A DNA stretch of 64,000 nucleotides from Heliocybe sulcata (taxonomy: Eukaryota; Basidiomycota; Agaricomycetes; Gloeophyllales; Gloeophyllaceae), in NCBI GenBank assembly GCA_004369045.1, contig ML213516.1:335579-399578 (forward strand). The letters are read 5' to 3'. Position numbers and translations under genes: made by a program. Under the pieces are notes generated by a model. It searched no databases. It saw only the letters and a program-made list of their open reading frames with translations, and was not told where the DNA came from. Shown one piece after another: positions 11,368 to 23,705 of this stretch; the stretch's first letter is position 1; the number at the start of each line of letters is the position of its first letter.

Positions 11368-12500
11368 GATGACACTGAGAATCCGGTTCAACAGCCCGTC
11401 AGCACAGCGTCGTAACACCACACGTCAGGTTCGAACTCACCGAGGATTAACAAGAAGGTGCGGGCGTATGTATTGAATTAAAAGTCGTAAAAGAAACGTC
11501 AGAGGCTGCGAATGAATCAATCATATTTCGACGTGACAGCAGTGTAGAAACGTACTGGCCGGCACCAGAAGGCGAGCAAGTAAATTAGTGAGCGAACAAA
11601 GAACGAAGAGGTCGCTGCCTCATCAACCTCGCAGCAGCACCCTTCTTATACCCGCAGAAACGTCTCATGACAGCGTCATGGCACGTCGGAGGGCATAAAT
11701 CCTGATGCCAATCGTACCCTGTAGCAAGTGGAACCGCCGAGAACACCGTACTATCAGGATGGGGTGGCGCAAGACAACCAAATTTGTTGGCGACATTTTT
11801 TGATTGAGGTTCGCAGAAACCTGCGAGACCCAATCGCTGCTAGAACAGTCAACAACGCCCATAGCGCCACACAATTATCAGTGAACTCGATTTCGAGGGA
11901 GGCGCCACATCGTGCTAATGATCATCAGCATCACAGTCGCCACTAGAGTCGCTACCCAACTTGGAGGCATTGCGTCTTGGAAGGATGGGCACAAATGAGC
12001 AATTCGCATTCAGGATGCTCTCTCTCTCGCGCTAAGTGGACCCGGAGGCCTACTTGCACTGTACGGGTTCGTGTCGAATACAGCTTCCTGGACAAGAGAC
12101 ACGCTAAACCGTGACGATAAGAAAACAGTTTATCACGTGATACTACGTCCTGTGACGTGACGCCTGACGACGCGTGGCATCCATTCTACAGCTGTGCGCC
12201 CACTTTCCCATCTGTGTCTGGCGTAATCCTTTCTGAGGTCCGATACATCACAGCAGAACTTCAGGAAATTAAGAACGATCATGCTGCTCTCCATAATCTC
12301 CTTAGACGCCGAATCTCAGGTGGGCGCGGTGCCAGCGATTTGGCATGTGCGACGACTTCAATCGCATGCCAGCCGCGCACGCCGTTTTATTCCGAATGCT
12401 GCTTCACTTATCTCTTGATTACTTAGTACACTACTACAACAAGTTACATATTCTACTAGTCATACAGTTGTAAGTCCGTCATTCCAGGTTGTCGTCCTAT
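11368..12500. other. Gene-free stretch
   Basis: About 1.1 kb between two minus-strand genes. It holds the promoter of the Ala/Pro-rich gene and the 3' region of the PEP mutase-like gene. Near 12130-12160 there are a CACGTG and TGACGTGACG, sequences that could bind bZIP or bHLH factors, with no direct support. No coding region recognised. Confidence 0.4.
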
Positions 12501-13593
12501 TCAAAACAAGTCATGCTGTTTAAGGTTCTCGTACTTGCTCCCCGGCACGTCCTTCTTAATAAACTGCTCTACTTGGGTGTCGAAGTCAAAGGCAGCCTTG
12601 AGCCCAACCTGCTCGAAGAAGTTCTTGATCGTCTTCCCTTCGCACGCCTTCAGGTCGGATCCCTCCTCCTTGAGCATCCCGTACGAACGCTGCATGGCAA
12701 GCATCGCGGGGATAAAGCCGGTGCATGGGTACATGCACATCCGGAACCCAAGCTCTTTCACGTCTTTGACGGTCAGATTACCAGTAAGGCCCTATAATGA
12801 TGGTTAGGACCGTTTTAAGGCGGATCCGAAGTCGACTTACATCTGGCAATACGTTAATCATGACAGGCTTTCCTTTAAGTGCCTTCACGAGCCGCGCGCA
12901 CTCCTCCTTCCCTCGAGGACTCTCCATGAAAGCAACATCCGCGCCGGCATCCAATGCCGCCTTCAAGCGCTTGATGCCCTCCTCAAATGCCTCCTCTCCT
13001 GCATTAGGCCCCCCGAACTGCGCCGCATTCCGCGCGTCTGTCCGTGCGAGGATGACGAAGTCCGGGTTCCGTCTGGCAGCCACTGCAGCAGCAATGCGCT
13101 CTGTGTACGTGTCTATATCGACGACATCCTTGCCGTCGAGCTGACCGCAACGCTTCGGGAACGTCTGGTCCTCGATGTGGCATCCCGCGAGCCCGGCAGC
13201 TTCGTACATCGCGATGGTGCGCGCGATGTTGAGCGGGCCGCCGAAGCCGGTGTCGGCATCTGCGACAACAGGTACGTCTGAGACTTCGACGATCATACGG
13301 GCCAGCTGGGCGAACTCGGTTGCGGTCATGACTGAAAGGTCAGGCTGGGGAACGTGGTCAGGTGCGCACATAATGGTGCAAGGATCTGTGCTTACCTCGC
13401 CGCAGAAACTACCGGTCGCGCCACTTCCCGCGAGGTACAGGTAGTCGAAGCCAATGCTGTTCGCGACGTGCGCTGAGATGCCGTCGAATACGCCTGGGCC
13501 GATGAGACAGTCAGGAGCCTCCTTGAGCAGCTGCCGCAGCCGCTTGGGCATGTCGACCTTCTGCATGTTTGGGGGGTCGGCTCGGCGCTGCAT
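12501..13593 (-). CDS. PEP mutase / isocitrate lyase family enzyme
   Basis: A TIM-barrel enzyme of the phosphoenolpyruvate mutase/isocitrate lyase superfamily, which includes 2-methylisocitrate lyase, oxaloacetate hydrolase and carboxyPEP mutase. Seen in order: CLIGPGVFDGISAHVANSIG, YLAGSGATGSF, VPVVADADTGFGGP (metal-binding DxDTGFG), AGCHIEDQTFPKRCGQLDGK (the K(K/R)CG signature), RTDARN, and the PVMINVLPD region. Usual family members have His after the CG of the signature; here it is Gln, so activity may differ. A second exon from about 12790 carries GLTGNLTVKDVKELGFRMCM and ends QHDLF. A 51-base intron (13345-13395) is a multiple of three and stop-free; splicing it joins GSFCGE to PDLSVMTATE as in relatives. 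Substrate cannot be assigned. Confidence 0.8.
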
Positions 13594-14441
13594 CTTTGTG
13601 ACTGCTGTGGTGGCAAGTTCTTGGTGAGGATGAGAGTCGTCTAGGGAAGAGAGAGATGCAGGCCATAGTGCAACAGCTCTAAGTCTTTATTGCCGACATA
13701 ATCCATGACATCACGAACTTGGATCTGAGTCTACCGTATTCTGAAATTGCTATGCTTATCTATTTTTGGATTCTCTCCACTTCTTGCCCTGGTGTATTTT
13801 TAGCTGTTTATCCTCACCGCACTACGTACTTGTAAGTACTCCGTCTAATCTGATGCACCGCAGGCCAGAAATGACGCAGAAAATGACAGCTCCAGGAGCA
13901 TCTCAGTTATAATATCCACTCATAGACTCACGTACGCGTACGGTCCTACTCGCTCCCATCGTCATGGAGGTGCTACAACTTCCGGACAACACCGACGTCA
14001 ATGGCTACTATCTCGTAGTGCTGAATTAGCTTTGATGCAACAGGGCCTCTAGGCGCAGCAAAAGCATCATGTCTCACATGTCACCGAGCTCAGGGTCCTC
14101 GTTCATTGCACGGACGGCTCGCCTGCTATGACATGTCGTGACCGGCGCAGGAAAAACGGATAGAGCTCGAACCCCTCGATTGCCTAGGATTTGTCGGTCT
14201 CTTTTAAATATATGAAAATCACTCTCGTGCTAGTTCAGATACCACATATCAATATATCAATACCGAAGGTTGATTAATTGACGGCGACAATACAAGGAAG
14301 GAATACGAAAATGCACTACAGATCAGGAGACTACATCATACTACAGAGAACTAGCAAATCGTAGAGAGGTCGCCAAAATGTCTCCAGTCAAGCATCTGAG
14401 GGGTTGAACCTTCTGATGCATGCTCGCTAGGAGCAGTAACC
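13594..14441. other. Gene-free spacer
   Basis: Holds the promoter of the PEP mutase-like gene and the 3' region of the first HsbA-like gene. Fairly AT-rich between about 14200 and 14360. No gene seen. Confidence 0.4.
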
Positions 14442-15262
14442 TCAAGAGTACGTCTTGATAGAGGACTGGAGGGTAACATCCAAGGAACCCACTTCCTTCT
14501 GCGCCTTTCCCTTCTGGCTTGGGATTAAGTCAATGAGCGCAAAAGCGAACGTCTAGGTAAAATGAGACGTGAGTCAGCACATCTGCATTTCACGAAGTGG
14601 TAACTCCTTACATCCACCCCTTTCTCGATGGCGACGAGAGCAAGACGAACGGGCGTAGCGAAGCCGAACTGGGCGAGCACCCCGTGCTTGCCGATGATCT
14701 TCAGAAAGTAGTTAGCGGTAAGTCAGCTGGGAAGAACTGATGACTAGCGCACCGTCTTAAGCAGCATTTGATGGACATGGACGAACTGTGGGCGTAGTGA
14801 GATTGTAGTAAACATATGAGAGCGGTAATGCCGCGAGAATAATCACATCGGTGAGCACCTCCACCACTTCCTCAGAGATCTTCTCATCGAAGGCCTTGGG
14901 ATTATGCTGCGAGGAATAAGTCAACCCTTTGTTGACTGGTTAGCTTGAGAATTCAGCTTACCACGGACACGACAGTAATCGCTTTTCCAACGGTCGTCAC
15001 AATGTCTTTCAAGGAAGTAACGATCCTCTGGTATACTCTCACTTGTCAACAACGAATACATCGACGCGTTCTATAGCAAGCTCACCGGAGCCTCCGTAAA
15101 CACGTTGGTGGCGGAGGTGCCCTTGACCACGACATTCAGGTTCGCGGACACCTTGGTCACCGACTTGAGACTGGCAATGACAGTCTGCGGGTTCTGCGCG
15201 AAGACACCAGAGAGGGCCGAGAGACCAGCGAAAGCAACTGGGATGAGCGCGAAGAACTTCAT
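14442..15262 (-). CDS. HsbA-like secreted protein 1
   Basis: A small secreted protein of the hydrophobic surface-binding protein A / cell wall galactomannoprotein type. It starts MKFFALIPVAFAGLSALSGV with a signal peptide ending near VFA-QNPQ, then TVIASLKSVTKVSANLNVVV, the alternating helix pattern of the family. Further short exons give RIVTSLKDIVTTVGKAITVV, HNPKAFDEKISEEVVEVLTD, and finally FAFALIDLIPSQKGKAQKEV and a C-terminal LDVTLQSSIKTYS before TGA. The gene is cut by about six small introns, unusually many for so short a protein. It shares exon pattern and C-terminal motif with a second copy at 25.6 kb. In Aspergillus, HsbA binds hydrophobic surfaces and recruits cutinase; the role here is only inferred. 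Confidence 0.7.
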
Positions 15263-15350
15263 GGTACCGTAAGCTTTGGATAGATCTCTGGGGTTGCCGC
15301 TGAGTCTGTTGGTGTGGTGGGATGGAGAGCAGAACGACGGATCTGGGAAG

Positions 15351-15358
15351 ATTATATA
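15351..15358 (-). promoter_or_regulatory. TATA box of HsbA-like gene 1
   Basis: TATATAAT on the minus strand, 89 bases before the start codon at 15262. Position and sequence fit a core promoter. Confidence 0.45.
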
Positions 15359-16151
15359 CTTCGCCTTAGATTCCCCAAACACAAGAGGTGGATAAGGAGC
15401 GTTCTCCGCATTCAATACCGTCGTGCACGGGTGTCCTGCTTGTCAAGAAAAACGCGACTTTCTGACTTGTCTCTCCTGGCATTGTATGCGTACGAGATCC
15501 TCGCTTCTTCTTCAAGCCAAATCGTTGATATGCGTAGCGCGCGGAAGGGAATAGCTAGGATGTATAACGGGGCAAGCTGTCTGCGAGAAACTCTGTCTTC
15601 AATGACCGCTGAAACCGACCATAAACGTCAGTCACTCTGGGAGCTTCTATCTTGTCAATCCTTCGTCGTCAATATACAGCTAGACTATGCTAGGAGTTTG
15701 ACTTACTACGCTTGCAGATCATGACGGGAGGCCTGAGATTTGCGCCAACAAACTGCGACTGGATGGCAGTGAAAAGGGCAAGTGGCACAAGAGGATCGTC
15801 CGTAAACGGTGTGCGTGTGGCATGCCATATCCCAGTCGCATATGTCGACAAGTATGCTGCGGAGAGTGGTAGCCTTCCGGATCGGAGCAGAATAAGGAGC
15901 GACGATGGCCTGGAACAGCCTGGCAGGATGTTTGCAATTCACTCAGTCTTCAGCATTTGTCATTACCGGTTGGATACCACATATGTGGATGTTGCCACTG
16001 TATATTTGACTGCGTTCCAGACAATAAATTCCGGGATCCAGTAATGGATACAGCTATAAGAGCGAACATGGACACGATAAGTAACAAGGGTAATACGTGG
16101 CCGATATAGCGCCAGGGAAAATGGAAAGCCTCACATTTACAAATATGTCAT
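15359..16151. other. Gene-free spacer
   Basis: About 0.8 kb between two minus-strand genes. Contains open frames of up to 136 codons (15314-15724, plus) that match no family and lack fitting splice partners. Confidence 0.35.
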
Positions 16152-17518
16152 CTATTGCTTGATTCGAGCGACCCTCCATACCTTGACCGACCCATCATCT
16201 CCTGCGGTCGCAAGGAGATTCTCATATCCTGGACGCGAGCACCACGAGACGCAATTGATGTCATGAACGTCATGCGCGGCCTGCACCTGCGCTATCAAGC
16301 GATGTGAAGGTGGTGCGCGGACACTCGCAGAATCCGAGCCGGTTGTCGGAGCCTGGAGAATAGTGAGCCAGAGTTGGACAGTAGAGCGACATGAGCGACC
16401 TTAATCTCGAAGACGTTTATTTTCCCGTCTCCACCCGTGCTTGCCAGCCAACCCAAATGATCGCTGTCTTCCAGCTCTTTCGATCCGACTCCCCAAGAGA
16501 TCGAATATATACTCCGTGCATGAATTCCGTCAATGATTTTCACGCACTCCCATTTGTGCTGCTCCACCCTCTCCCAGATGCGAATCGTAAGATCATCTGA
16601 AGATGACGCAAGGTATCTGCCGTTCGGCGAAAATGCAAGCGACCAGACGGTAGACTCATGGCCGGTGAGGGTCGCGAAGCAGAACCAATCCTCCGATGGG
16701 TCGTCGATATATAGTTTGATAGTGTCGTCGTAGGATGCGGAAGCTAGAATCTGCTTTGCGCATTATCTCTCTGTCGCACGTTCGAAGAAACTGGATTGAC
16801 CTCTTCTGTTGGATGCCACGCTACTTGCTTCACGTCCTGCGAGTGTTCCATCATGACGCCCATGCACTCGAAATCAGCATCTGGATGGACTGAAGTGCAG
16901 CACTGCTTAGTAAGTAGAGAAGTAAACGGTTCAGTCGAGTGCTGCACAAGATACATACCTTCCCAGACCCAGACTGTCTTATCTCGGCTGCAACTAGCCA
17001 GAAGACTGCCAGACGAAGAGTACGCGACGCTTTTGCACTCTGTTTCGTGACCTTCGAGGAGACTCATGCACTCCCACTCGCCGGTGGTCACTCTATAACC
17101 TGCGTTATCATCTTCATCCTCTTCATCCTCCGCTGGCTCCTGCTCCCATATGCCGATGTTGGTATCGAAAGATGCAGTAGCCAGAGTTTGTCCAGACGGA
17201 GACCACGCAACAGCTCGAACGGTCTTGGTATGACCAGTCTGGATAGTGTTAACGGGATTGAAAGCGATTGCTGAGGATGATGCCTCTGTTTCCTGTCGAT
17301 AATGGTAAAGTCGGACGGTCTTGTCTGCTGAGCAAGACGCCAGAATCGGTTTTGTCGGATTCCAGGCTACATGCCAGGCCCTATCATCATGGCCTCGTAG
17401 AGCGTCAGCAATGGACAACAAAGATATAAATACTGCCCTATACCTTACCTTCGAGTTCTGCGAGACATTCAACTGTGGCTGGCAAGTCCACGTTCATCGT
17501 ATCACCAGAAGCATCCAT
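16152..17518 (-). CDS. CIA1: Cytosolic iron-sulfur assembly WD40 protein Cia1/CIAO1
   Basis: A seven-bladed WD40 propeller that acts late in cytosolic Fe-S protein assembly, in the targeting complex that hands clusters to apoproteins such as DNA polymerases and helicases. Repeats visible in order: GHDDRAWHVAWNPTKPILAS, TGHTKTVRAVAWSPSGQTLA followed by SFDTNIGIWE, GHETECKSVAYSSSGSLLAS followed by SRDKTVWVWEG, HSQDVKQVAWHPTEE, GHESTVWSLAFSPNGRYLAS followed by IRIWERV, a blade with SIYSISWGVGS and ASTGGDGKINVFE, and the last with HDINCVSWC and TAGDDGSVKVWRVARIKQ. An acidic loop (EDEEDEDDN) sits after blade two, also seen in fungal relatives. Start: in-frame ATGs at 17518 and 17497; the conserved part follows both. 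About seven introns. Confidence 0.9.
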
Positions 17519-17910
17519 ATAACTGAGATGGTAATGTCGGAAAACATATCGATACAATTCCCACGATCAATCCATACGTATCAACTGATTTAAAACGAAC
17601 TCTTGCATCCTTCCTAGCCCTTCTCCGACGACATTAATATTGGCCTCTGGTTCCCCACCGGTCGCTCCTCTCTGAATCTGCTTGACATCGCCTCCATTGT
17701 AGCCGCTAATCAGGAGACTGAGCTGGGCGTCATTGCACGGCGCGCGTGAACACTAGGCCAGACATTGTCAAATAGGGGCCGATCACTCTATAATAGCACT
17801 CATGCTGGTGCTTGCTGGTGACGCATGGTGGAAACTTTGAACTGGAAATAGCTCGTTCCAGGTTTCACTTCTTGACGCTGTCGAGTTCTCGAGGATGAGG
17901 TTGAAGTGCG
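17519..17910. other. Divergent promoter region between Cia1 and the potassium channel
   Basis: About 390 bases separate the two start codons, so it should hold both promoters. No TATA-like element stands out. Confidence 0.4.
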
Positions 17911-20900
17911 ATGGTATCCGTGCCATTAATCGCGACTCTGTACGCCGTCTGGGACAGGGTCTCCGCTGACCATGATGGATCCAAGGAGAGGCGAGATCAG
18001 GACCTGGAGAAGGCAAGAACGGAGCTCTCTGGATCGACTCGTGACCATGACGCTGAGCCAGAGCGTACGGACGTTCAAGAGGAAGCCAACGAAGAGGACA
18101 GCGAGGACTTTCCGCGTACGAACACATTTCTATCTTTATCGTCGCCTCAAGCTGCTTCTTGGTGGTCGAAGCTCAAAGGTCTACTATTTCCGCCCTACGG
18201 CCCTTCATTATCCAATCTTGATGAATATATTCCAAACTATCGCTCGACTCCCATCCTTGCTGGCATCGTGGTGCCTTTCTCCATCCTTCTCGAGATACCT
18301 GGCTTGACTGATCATTGGTACATACGTACCGTGAATCACCAAACTGTGGACTATCGCTCGAATCCACCGATACTGGATGCTGGGCTCGCAATCTCCATGG
18401 CGTGCGGTGTCCTTGCCAATATGTGCCTAATCGCACGGTTCCTTGAGAAGCGCGTGAAGGCCATGACCATCTTGTGCGTTGTTTTCCTGACCCTGCATGG
18501 TGAGAACATTGTCTATCCCCCATTTAACATTTAATTAACCGAGAGTAGATATCATCAACATCGTCGCCGTGACATTTTTCGGTGTGGTACACCGATACGA
18601 CGATGGCTTTACGTACGGAGAGGCCTTCTGGTTGACAGTGTGCTCGACTGTAGCATCCGTCGTCACGAATGTCACTCTACTATTAGACCTCGTACGCACA
18701 AAGGACTTTTCTAAGAGCGGTACTGCACATTTTCTCGCAATTCATCGTCTTATTCATTTATATCATCTATTAGGGAGCGGCCTGACACCCAAGCAACGAG
18801 CTCTCGTCCTCATCGTTATGGTGCTTTTGTTACAGATCGCTCTGGGTTCCGCGGTGAATTCAGCTCTGATGGATCTACAATTCATCGATGGATTATACTT
18901 CACCGTCGTGTCAATCGAGACGATTGGTTTCGGGGATATCACACCTGCATCGGCTGGCGCACGAGTGTGGGTCTGCGCATACTCTACCATCGGAATTATC
19001 AACCTTGGTGTTGCGGTCGGTATGGCTCGGTGAGTATGTCATTTGTATCTGCGATGATCTCACATCTCACCCCGGTCATCACCAGAGAGACTGTCATTGA
19101 AGGATTAGAGGTCAGCTACCGGAAACGCGTCGCTCAACTCCGAGCTTTTCGTCAATCAGAGCGGGACAAGCGGAAGGCCATCGTCCGATGGAAGGCCGCA
19201 GCTGAAAGGCAACTGAAGGATCTTGGAGTAGAACCTTGGATTCCCGATGAAGATCACAGCCCTAAAGACGAAGGGATTACGACTAGGACGCTCATCCCCA
19301 AGATCCTAGGCAAATCAGAACGTATACACTGGTTACTTGACCTCGTACACATTCATTTCCGCCATCATCCGGGATACGATGCTACCCACTCCTTCGCGCA
19401 TCATGGGTACCGTCTCAACATTGACGGTCTAAACCCTGCTCAGCTGGAAGCCTGCGCCTTGGAGGCGGGTGTGCCCCTGGACTTAGTTTTGCCCGAGACT
19501 CACCGAGCTCGCCAAGAGCACGCCGACTTCCTCCGCAAGTGGTACGGGCACTGGCGTCCGCCTCCGTTCTTGCCCAGCTTTGGTGCACGGAAGCTGCTGG
19601 GCATGAAGCGTAGGCATCCCCATCGTCACCGTAACTCAGATGAAGGGCAGGCCCAGACAGAGGATGGCAATCAGCAGGATATCGGCGTTAGTCTCGAGCA
19701 AGGCAGTATCAAGGACAGACGCCCGCATAATCGCACACACGTGCAGTTGGGACAGATGGCGGAAATGATGACGCGCTTTGCGCTCGGTGTGATGGGGGCG
19801 CATGCTGCCCAGCGCTCGGAGGAAGACCATGCTGAGGAAGCTCAGGAGGCTGAACATGAGCGCGCGGACTTGGAGGTGGGAGGCGACGCTCGCTCTGATA
19901 GCAGCCCTGGCGTCTCTTCCGAGACTGCTACAGAAGGAAGGAACGTCACATCCTCCGAGGTTGGCGACAATGATAAGAACCCCGAGGTCGAACCGGTGCA
20001 CAAGACTGCTAGTGACTCGAGAATGAGACACTGGAAACATCTAGAGGAGAACTCGATCTATGGGACTTATGACAGCTTCAAGTCGACTCTCGAGAACGAG
20101 GAGAAGAAAGCATTCTACGTGAAGGTCCGTTGGAATATTAATCCATATCCATGGGACGCTCATTCACTTCGCTGCCGATATACGTAGTTCGCCATCGTAT
20201 GGTCTTTGTTCTTGACGTTCTGGATGGTGAGTATATCGTCAAGGTCGCATGAAGTGCCTCCGTCCTGACTATTTTATAGGTGGGATCTGCCGTATTCTCT
20301 CGGACGGAACGCTGGCCGTTTGGCACTGCTATGTATTTCTGTGAGTACAAGTCATAGCAAACCACCTCTCCACAACAATGAATCATTGGATCTTCGCCTG
20401 ATAGGCTTCATATCTTTCACGACGATCGGTTACGGGGACCTCTCCCCTCAGACGCCTGCTGGAAGAGCTATCTTCGTCGTCTGGGCATTGCTCGGGGTTG
20501 CCACGATGACAATCTTGATATCTGGTACGACAAGCCTTCGTTATATCACGAGCCTTCATTCATTTCAGTATCTTCAGTTATCTCTGATGCATATGGGTCC
20601 CGTTACAAAAGTGCTATGCATACCCAGGCGTTCAACAAGGCTGTGAAACGGTACCGGGCTCGCGCGAGGCATGAACCTGGGCCTCCTCGACCCGTCATTG
20701 AAGCCACAGCATCCGGGCAACCACTTCGGCCTCGCTCAGGGACGATCGAGGAATCGCATGCCCGGGTCCAGGAGCAATTGGAACAATTGCCTGCGAAAAT
20801 CCTGGAACATGCTCGCACTTTTCATGAAGACATCCAGTACTTTGTCAATACAACGGCGCGGGATATGATTGCTGGCGACTCGCCCGCAGGTGGTGCCGGC

Positions 20901-21330
20901 GCCGCTGCCGGCACAGCTGAGCTGCGAGTGCCGTCGGGTCTGAAGGGTCTGTTGGACGATATAGCGAAGGCAGAAGGGATCGGTGAACGCGTGAAAAATC
21001 AGATACTCCAGGATGATGAAGCTAGAAACGTATGTGAAACTTATTCACCTTTCGCCATTTTCATTTGCTAACGACGTCCCACAACAGACCCTGTTCATGC
21101 TCAGCATCGAAAGTGAGTTCCTGCATAGTCTACTAAACTAATTTGCTGAGATCTACGTTCCGCCACCAGAGTCCTTAAAGAAGATGATAGCCGCGTCAGA
21201 AGGTGCTCTGCAAGCTCTAGCTGAACGTGATGCCCTTCGTACGGTGCGGATTCCAGATCTAATAACGTACGAGAGATCGCTCGATGATGCTCGCATGCAT
21301 GAATACGAACGCTCTCGCAAATATTATTAG
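17911..21330 (+). CDS. TOK-type two-pore-domain outward-rectifier potassium channel
   Basis: A fungal plasma membrane K+ channel with eight membrane segments and two pores. The N-terminus is acidic and charged. Membrane segments include ILAGIVVPFSILLEIPGL, LAISMACGVLANMCLIARFL, MTILCVVFLTLH, and the pair around the first pore, IDGLYFTVVSIETIGFGDIT (filter TIGFGD). A second pore lies near 20410, SFTTIGYGDLSP (filter TIGYGD), after LAIVWSLFLTFWMVGSAVFS. Between the two pores lies a cytosolic stretch of about 350 residues, basic at first (KRRHPHRHRN) and then strongly acidic, much longer than I recall in yeast TOK1. The C-terminal tail is helical and polar. Introns include one of 54 bases (18720-18773) that is a multiple of three and stop-free. 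It resembles S. cerevisiae TOK1 in architecture. Confidence 0.85.
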
Positions 21331-22046
21331 GATGACACACGTATACTTCGATATACTCTGTATTCTAGGTCTTTTCTAATGTAGTAGCTTATGCTTAAGC
21401 GGTGTTGTGCTGTGGGCGGTGATGAGTTTAGGGCGGATGTGGCAGATTGAGGGCGAGCCGGAAATCCGAAAACCGCCCATTCAAACTCGAGAAGCGCCTG
21501 CGCGTTTGCGCAGGGCAAGTACCTTGCGACATTTGGCTCCCTGTTTAAATTGGGCATAATGTTGCTACATTGGTTTTCCTGCTCGTGAATGTAAAGGCCT
21601 TAAGATTGGAGTTGTCGATGCTCGGATGTATTTATCATTGTAAAATCTGTCTACTCTGCTGTAATGAGGACGATGTGGCGGGGTGGCGTCGATTACCAAA
21701 GATAGGTCAAATAAAATACAAGGACAAATAAGCTGCATATTCCCTATTTTCTTTCTGACACGCAAGAGACCTTGCTTTACCTCTGGGGCGAGGGAGGTGG
21801 AGTGGGGGTGAAGGGTAACGACGGGGACGGGGAGACGGGACGTGGGGAGGCAATAGGTGACTCGGAAGGACGGACGTGACGGAAAGACTTGAGATTAAAT
21901 GACTCCACCGGTGGGGAGGGTGGGCGAGTAGGCTTCGACTTCGTCCGTTCAGTCGCAAGGTAACTCCGCTCGTTCACAACCCTTCTTTGATCTCAGGCCT
22001 CAGGCCTGCCTCAACACTTAACTACTGGCCAGCTGCGACCTCGTTC
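21331..22046. other. Spacer with G/A-rich tract
   Basis: Lies between the channel gene and F-box gene 1, both on the plus strand. From about 21783 to 21870 the plus strand is strongly purine-rich with several GGGG and GGG runs. No gene seen. Confidence 0.45.
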
Positions 22047-23705
22047 ATGCCAATAAGCATGGCGAATCCACCGAGCGAAGGCGCATACGGATATGGAACA
22101 GCTCAACTCCTTCCAGCGGAGCTATACAATGAAATACTCTGGATCCTGCGGCATGATCTGTATGCTACGGACGACCTGGCTGAATCGGCTGATAGACGCC
22201 AGTTTCTCATAGCTGCAAGGAAGGATCTCTTTTCGGTGGCACAAACGTGTCGCTCCTTCTATCAACCGGCACTTGACTCTTTGTGGGAGGAGCTGGATAG
22301 TTTGGTGCCGCTGCTCAGCTTGCTATGTCCTGCAATCCGGTTGGACCGCCTCCCTGACGGATCAATATCGCCTATAATATCTTATGTGTGGCCTTTAACA
22401 TATGCTCGGAAGACGGTCAGCTGATTCTCTACACAATAGACAATGGTGCAGCCCGTCCAGCCGGAGCAGTGGCTAGCCTTTGACCGACACAGAGCGCGTG
22501 TTCGTGTCCTAAACTCTTGCGAATACACTCTATCGCCTACTATTTTTGACTCCTTAATGCGATTCAGACCTGAATCGGTGCCGGTTCTCCCCAACGCTCG
22601 CAAGATCGTATGGGCAAGGTACAGTTCCTCGGGGTCGTTGACGAATTTCTTATGTCCTTCGCTCCGAGCCCTCCACATTGGACACGCCGTAGGATTGCAG
22701 TACATGGAACGGAACCGTGATTTGAGGGCTCTGGAGCATGTCTTGCAGGTGTTGGCGGGACGAGCACCTGCCCTCCAGTCTCTAAAGCTCAACAATCAAG
22801 AAGTGTTTGGTCGCTCTCTAGACTGTCTGTCTCAGTGCTCAAATCTGGCCAATCTCGTCCTCCTCGATCCCCTCAACGATGATTGTCTCAGCTCCTTGTC
22901 CCACATGTCTCAGCTAAAGTCGATTTCTCTTTGTGTTCCAGTGCCGGACATGCATGAAAGGTCTTCATGGGTAGTCCTCCACAACCTGGAATCTGTCACA
23001 TTCAGAAGGAGTCCCGTGGACTGCGTAACCGCGGTTCTGAAGCGACTAGAGACGCCAAGATTAGCCCATTTTACTCTGGACTCCGAATCCGGATACAAGA
23101 ACGAGGCATCACTGATAGAACTCCGAGAACTCTTTTCGGCTCTCGCGTGCTCCTACCAGACTCTGAAAACAGTTCACCTATTCGGGGTATACTCCACCGC
23201 GCATACTCTGGCATTCATGCAACCACTCTTGAAATGCCACGAAATCGCCAAATTTGATTTCCGCCAGATATATGTGACGACGGAACGGGATGACGAAGTG
23301 GAAGCTTTCGCTGAAGCATGGCCAAGGATCGAGGAGCTGTTGCTTTGCGCCCCAGTGAACCCACGGAGCGTGATTGTACTGGCCGTAAAGTGCCCGAACT
23401 TGCGACGTCTTCAGTTCCTCGACATCAACTTGGCCACTGTACCTTCCCTGGAGTCTATTGCGCACATACGTCCTCACGGCTTGGAGAGGCTGCACACCGA
23501 GCACGTCAGCGCGGTTGATTTAGAAAGCAGCGCGCGTTTCTTGGAGCGCTTGTTTCCTTCCATTGCGAAGGTGTTCTACGGCAATGAAGACGGCGCGGTT
23601 GAGCTCTATCCTTTCCTTCTACGCATGATGCGTGACCGTGAAGACGCCGAATTTCTATTGGAGTCTGCGCAAGCGGACGTGTATCTTGAAGAAGACTCAG
23701 AGTAG
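22047..23705 (+). CDS. F-box / leucine-rich-repeat-like protein 1
   Basis: A probable substrate adaptor of an SCF ubiquitin ligase, from the very variable F-box families expanded in agaricomycetes. The first exon shows the F-box-like part: LLPAELYNEILWILRHDLYA, then RKDLFSVAQTCRSFYQPALD and SLWEELDSLVPLLSLLCPAI. A 54-base intron (22386-22439) follows. The second exon is one long open frame of about 420 codons with repeated leucine-rich segments (CPSLRALHIGHAVGLQYM, APALQSLKLNNQEVFG, CPNLRRLQFLDINLATVPSL) and ends in an acidic tail. Start at 22047 (MPIS) or 22059 (MANPP). A paralogue with the same exon design lies at 30.2-31.8 kb. The target protein is unknown. Confidence 0.75.
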
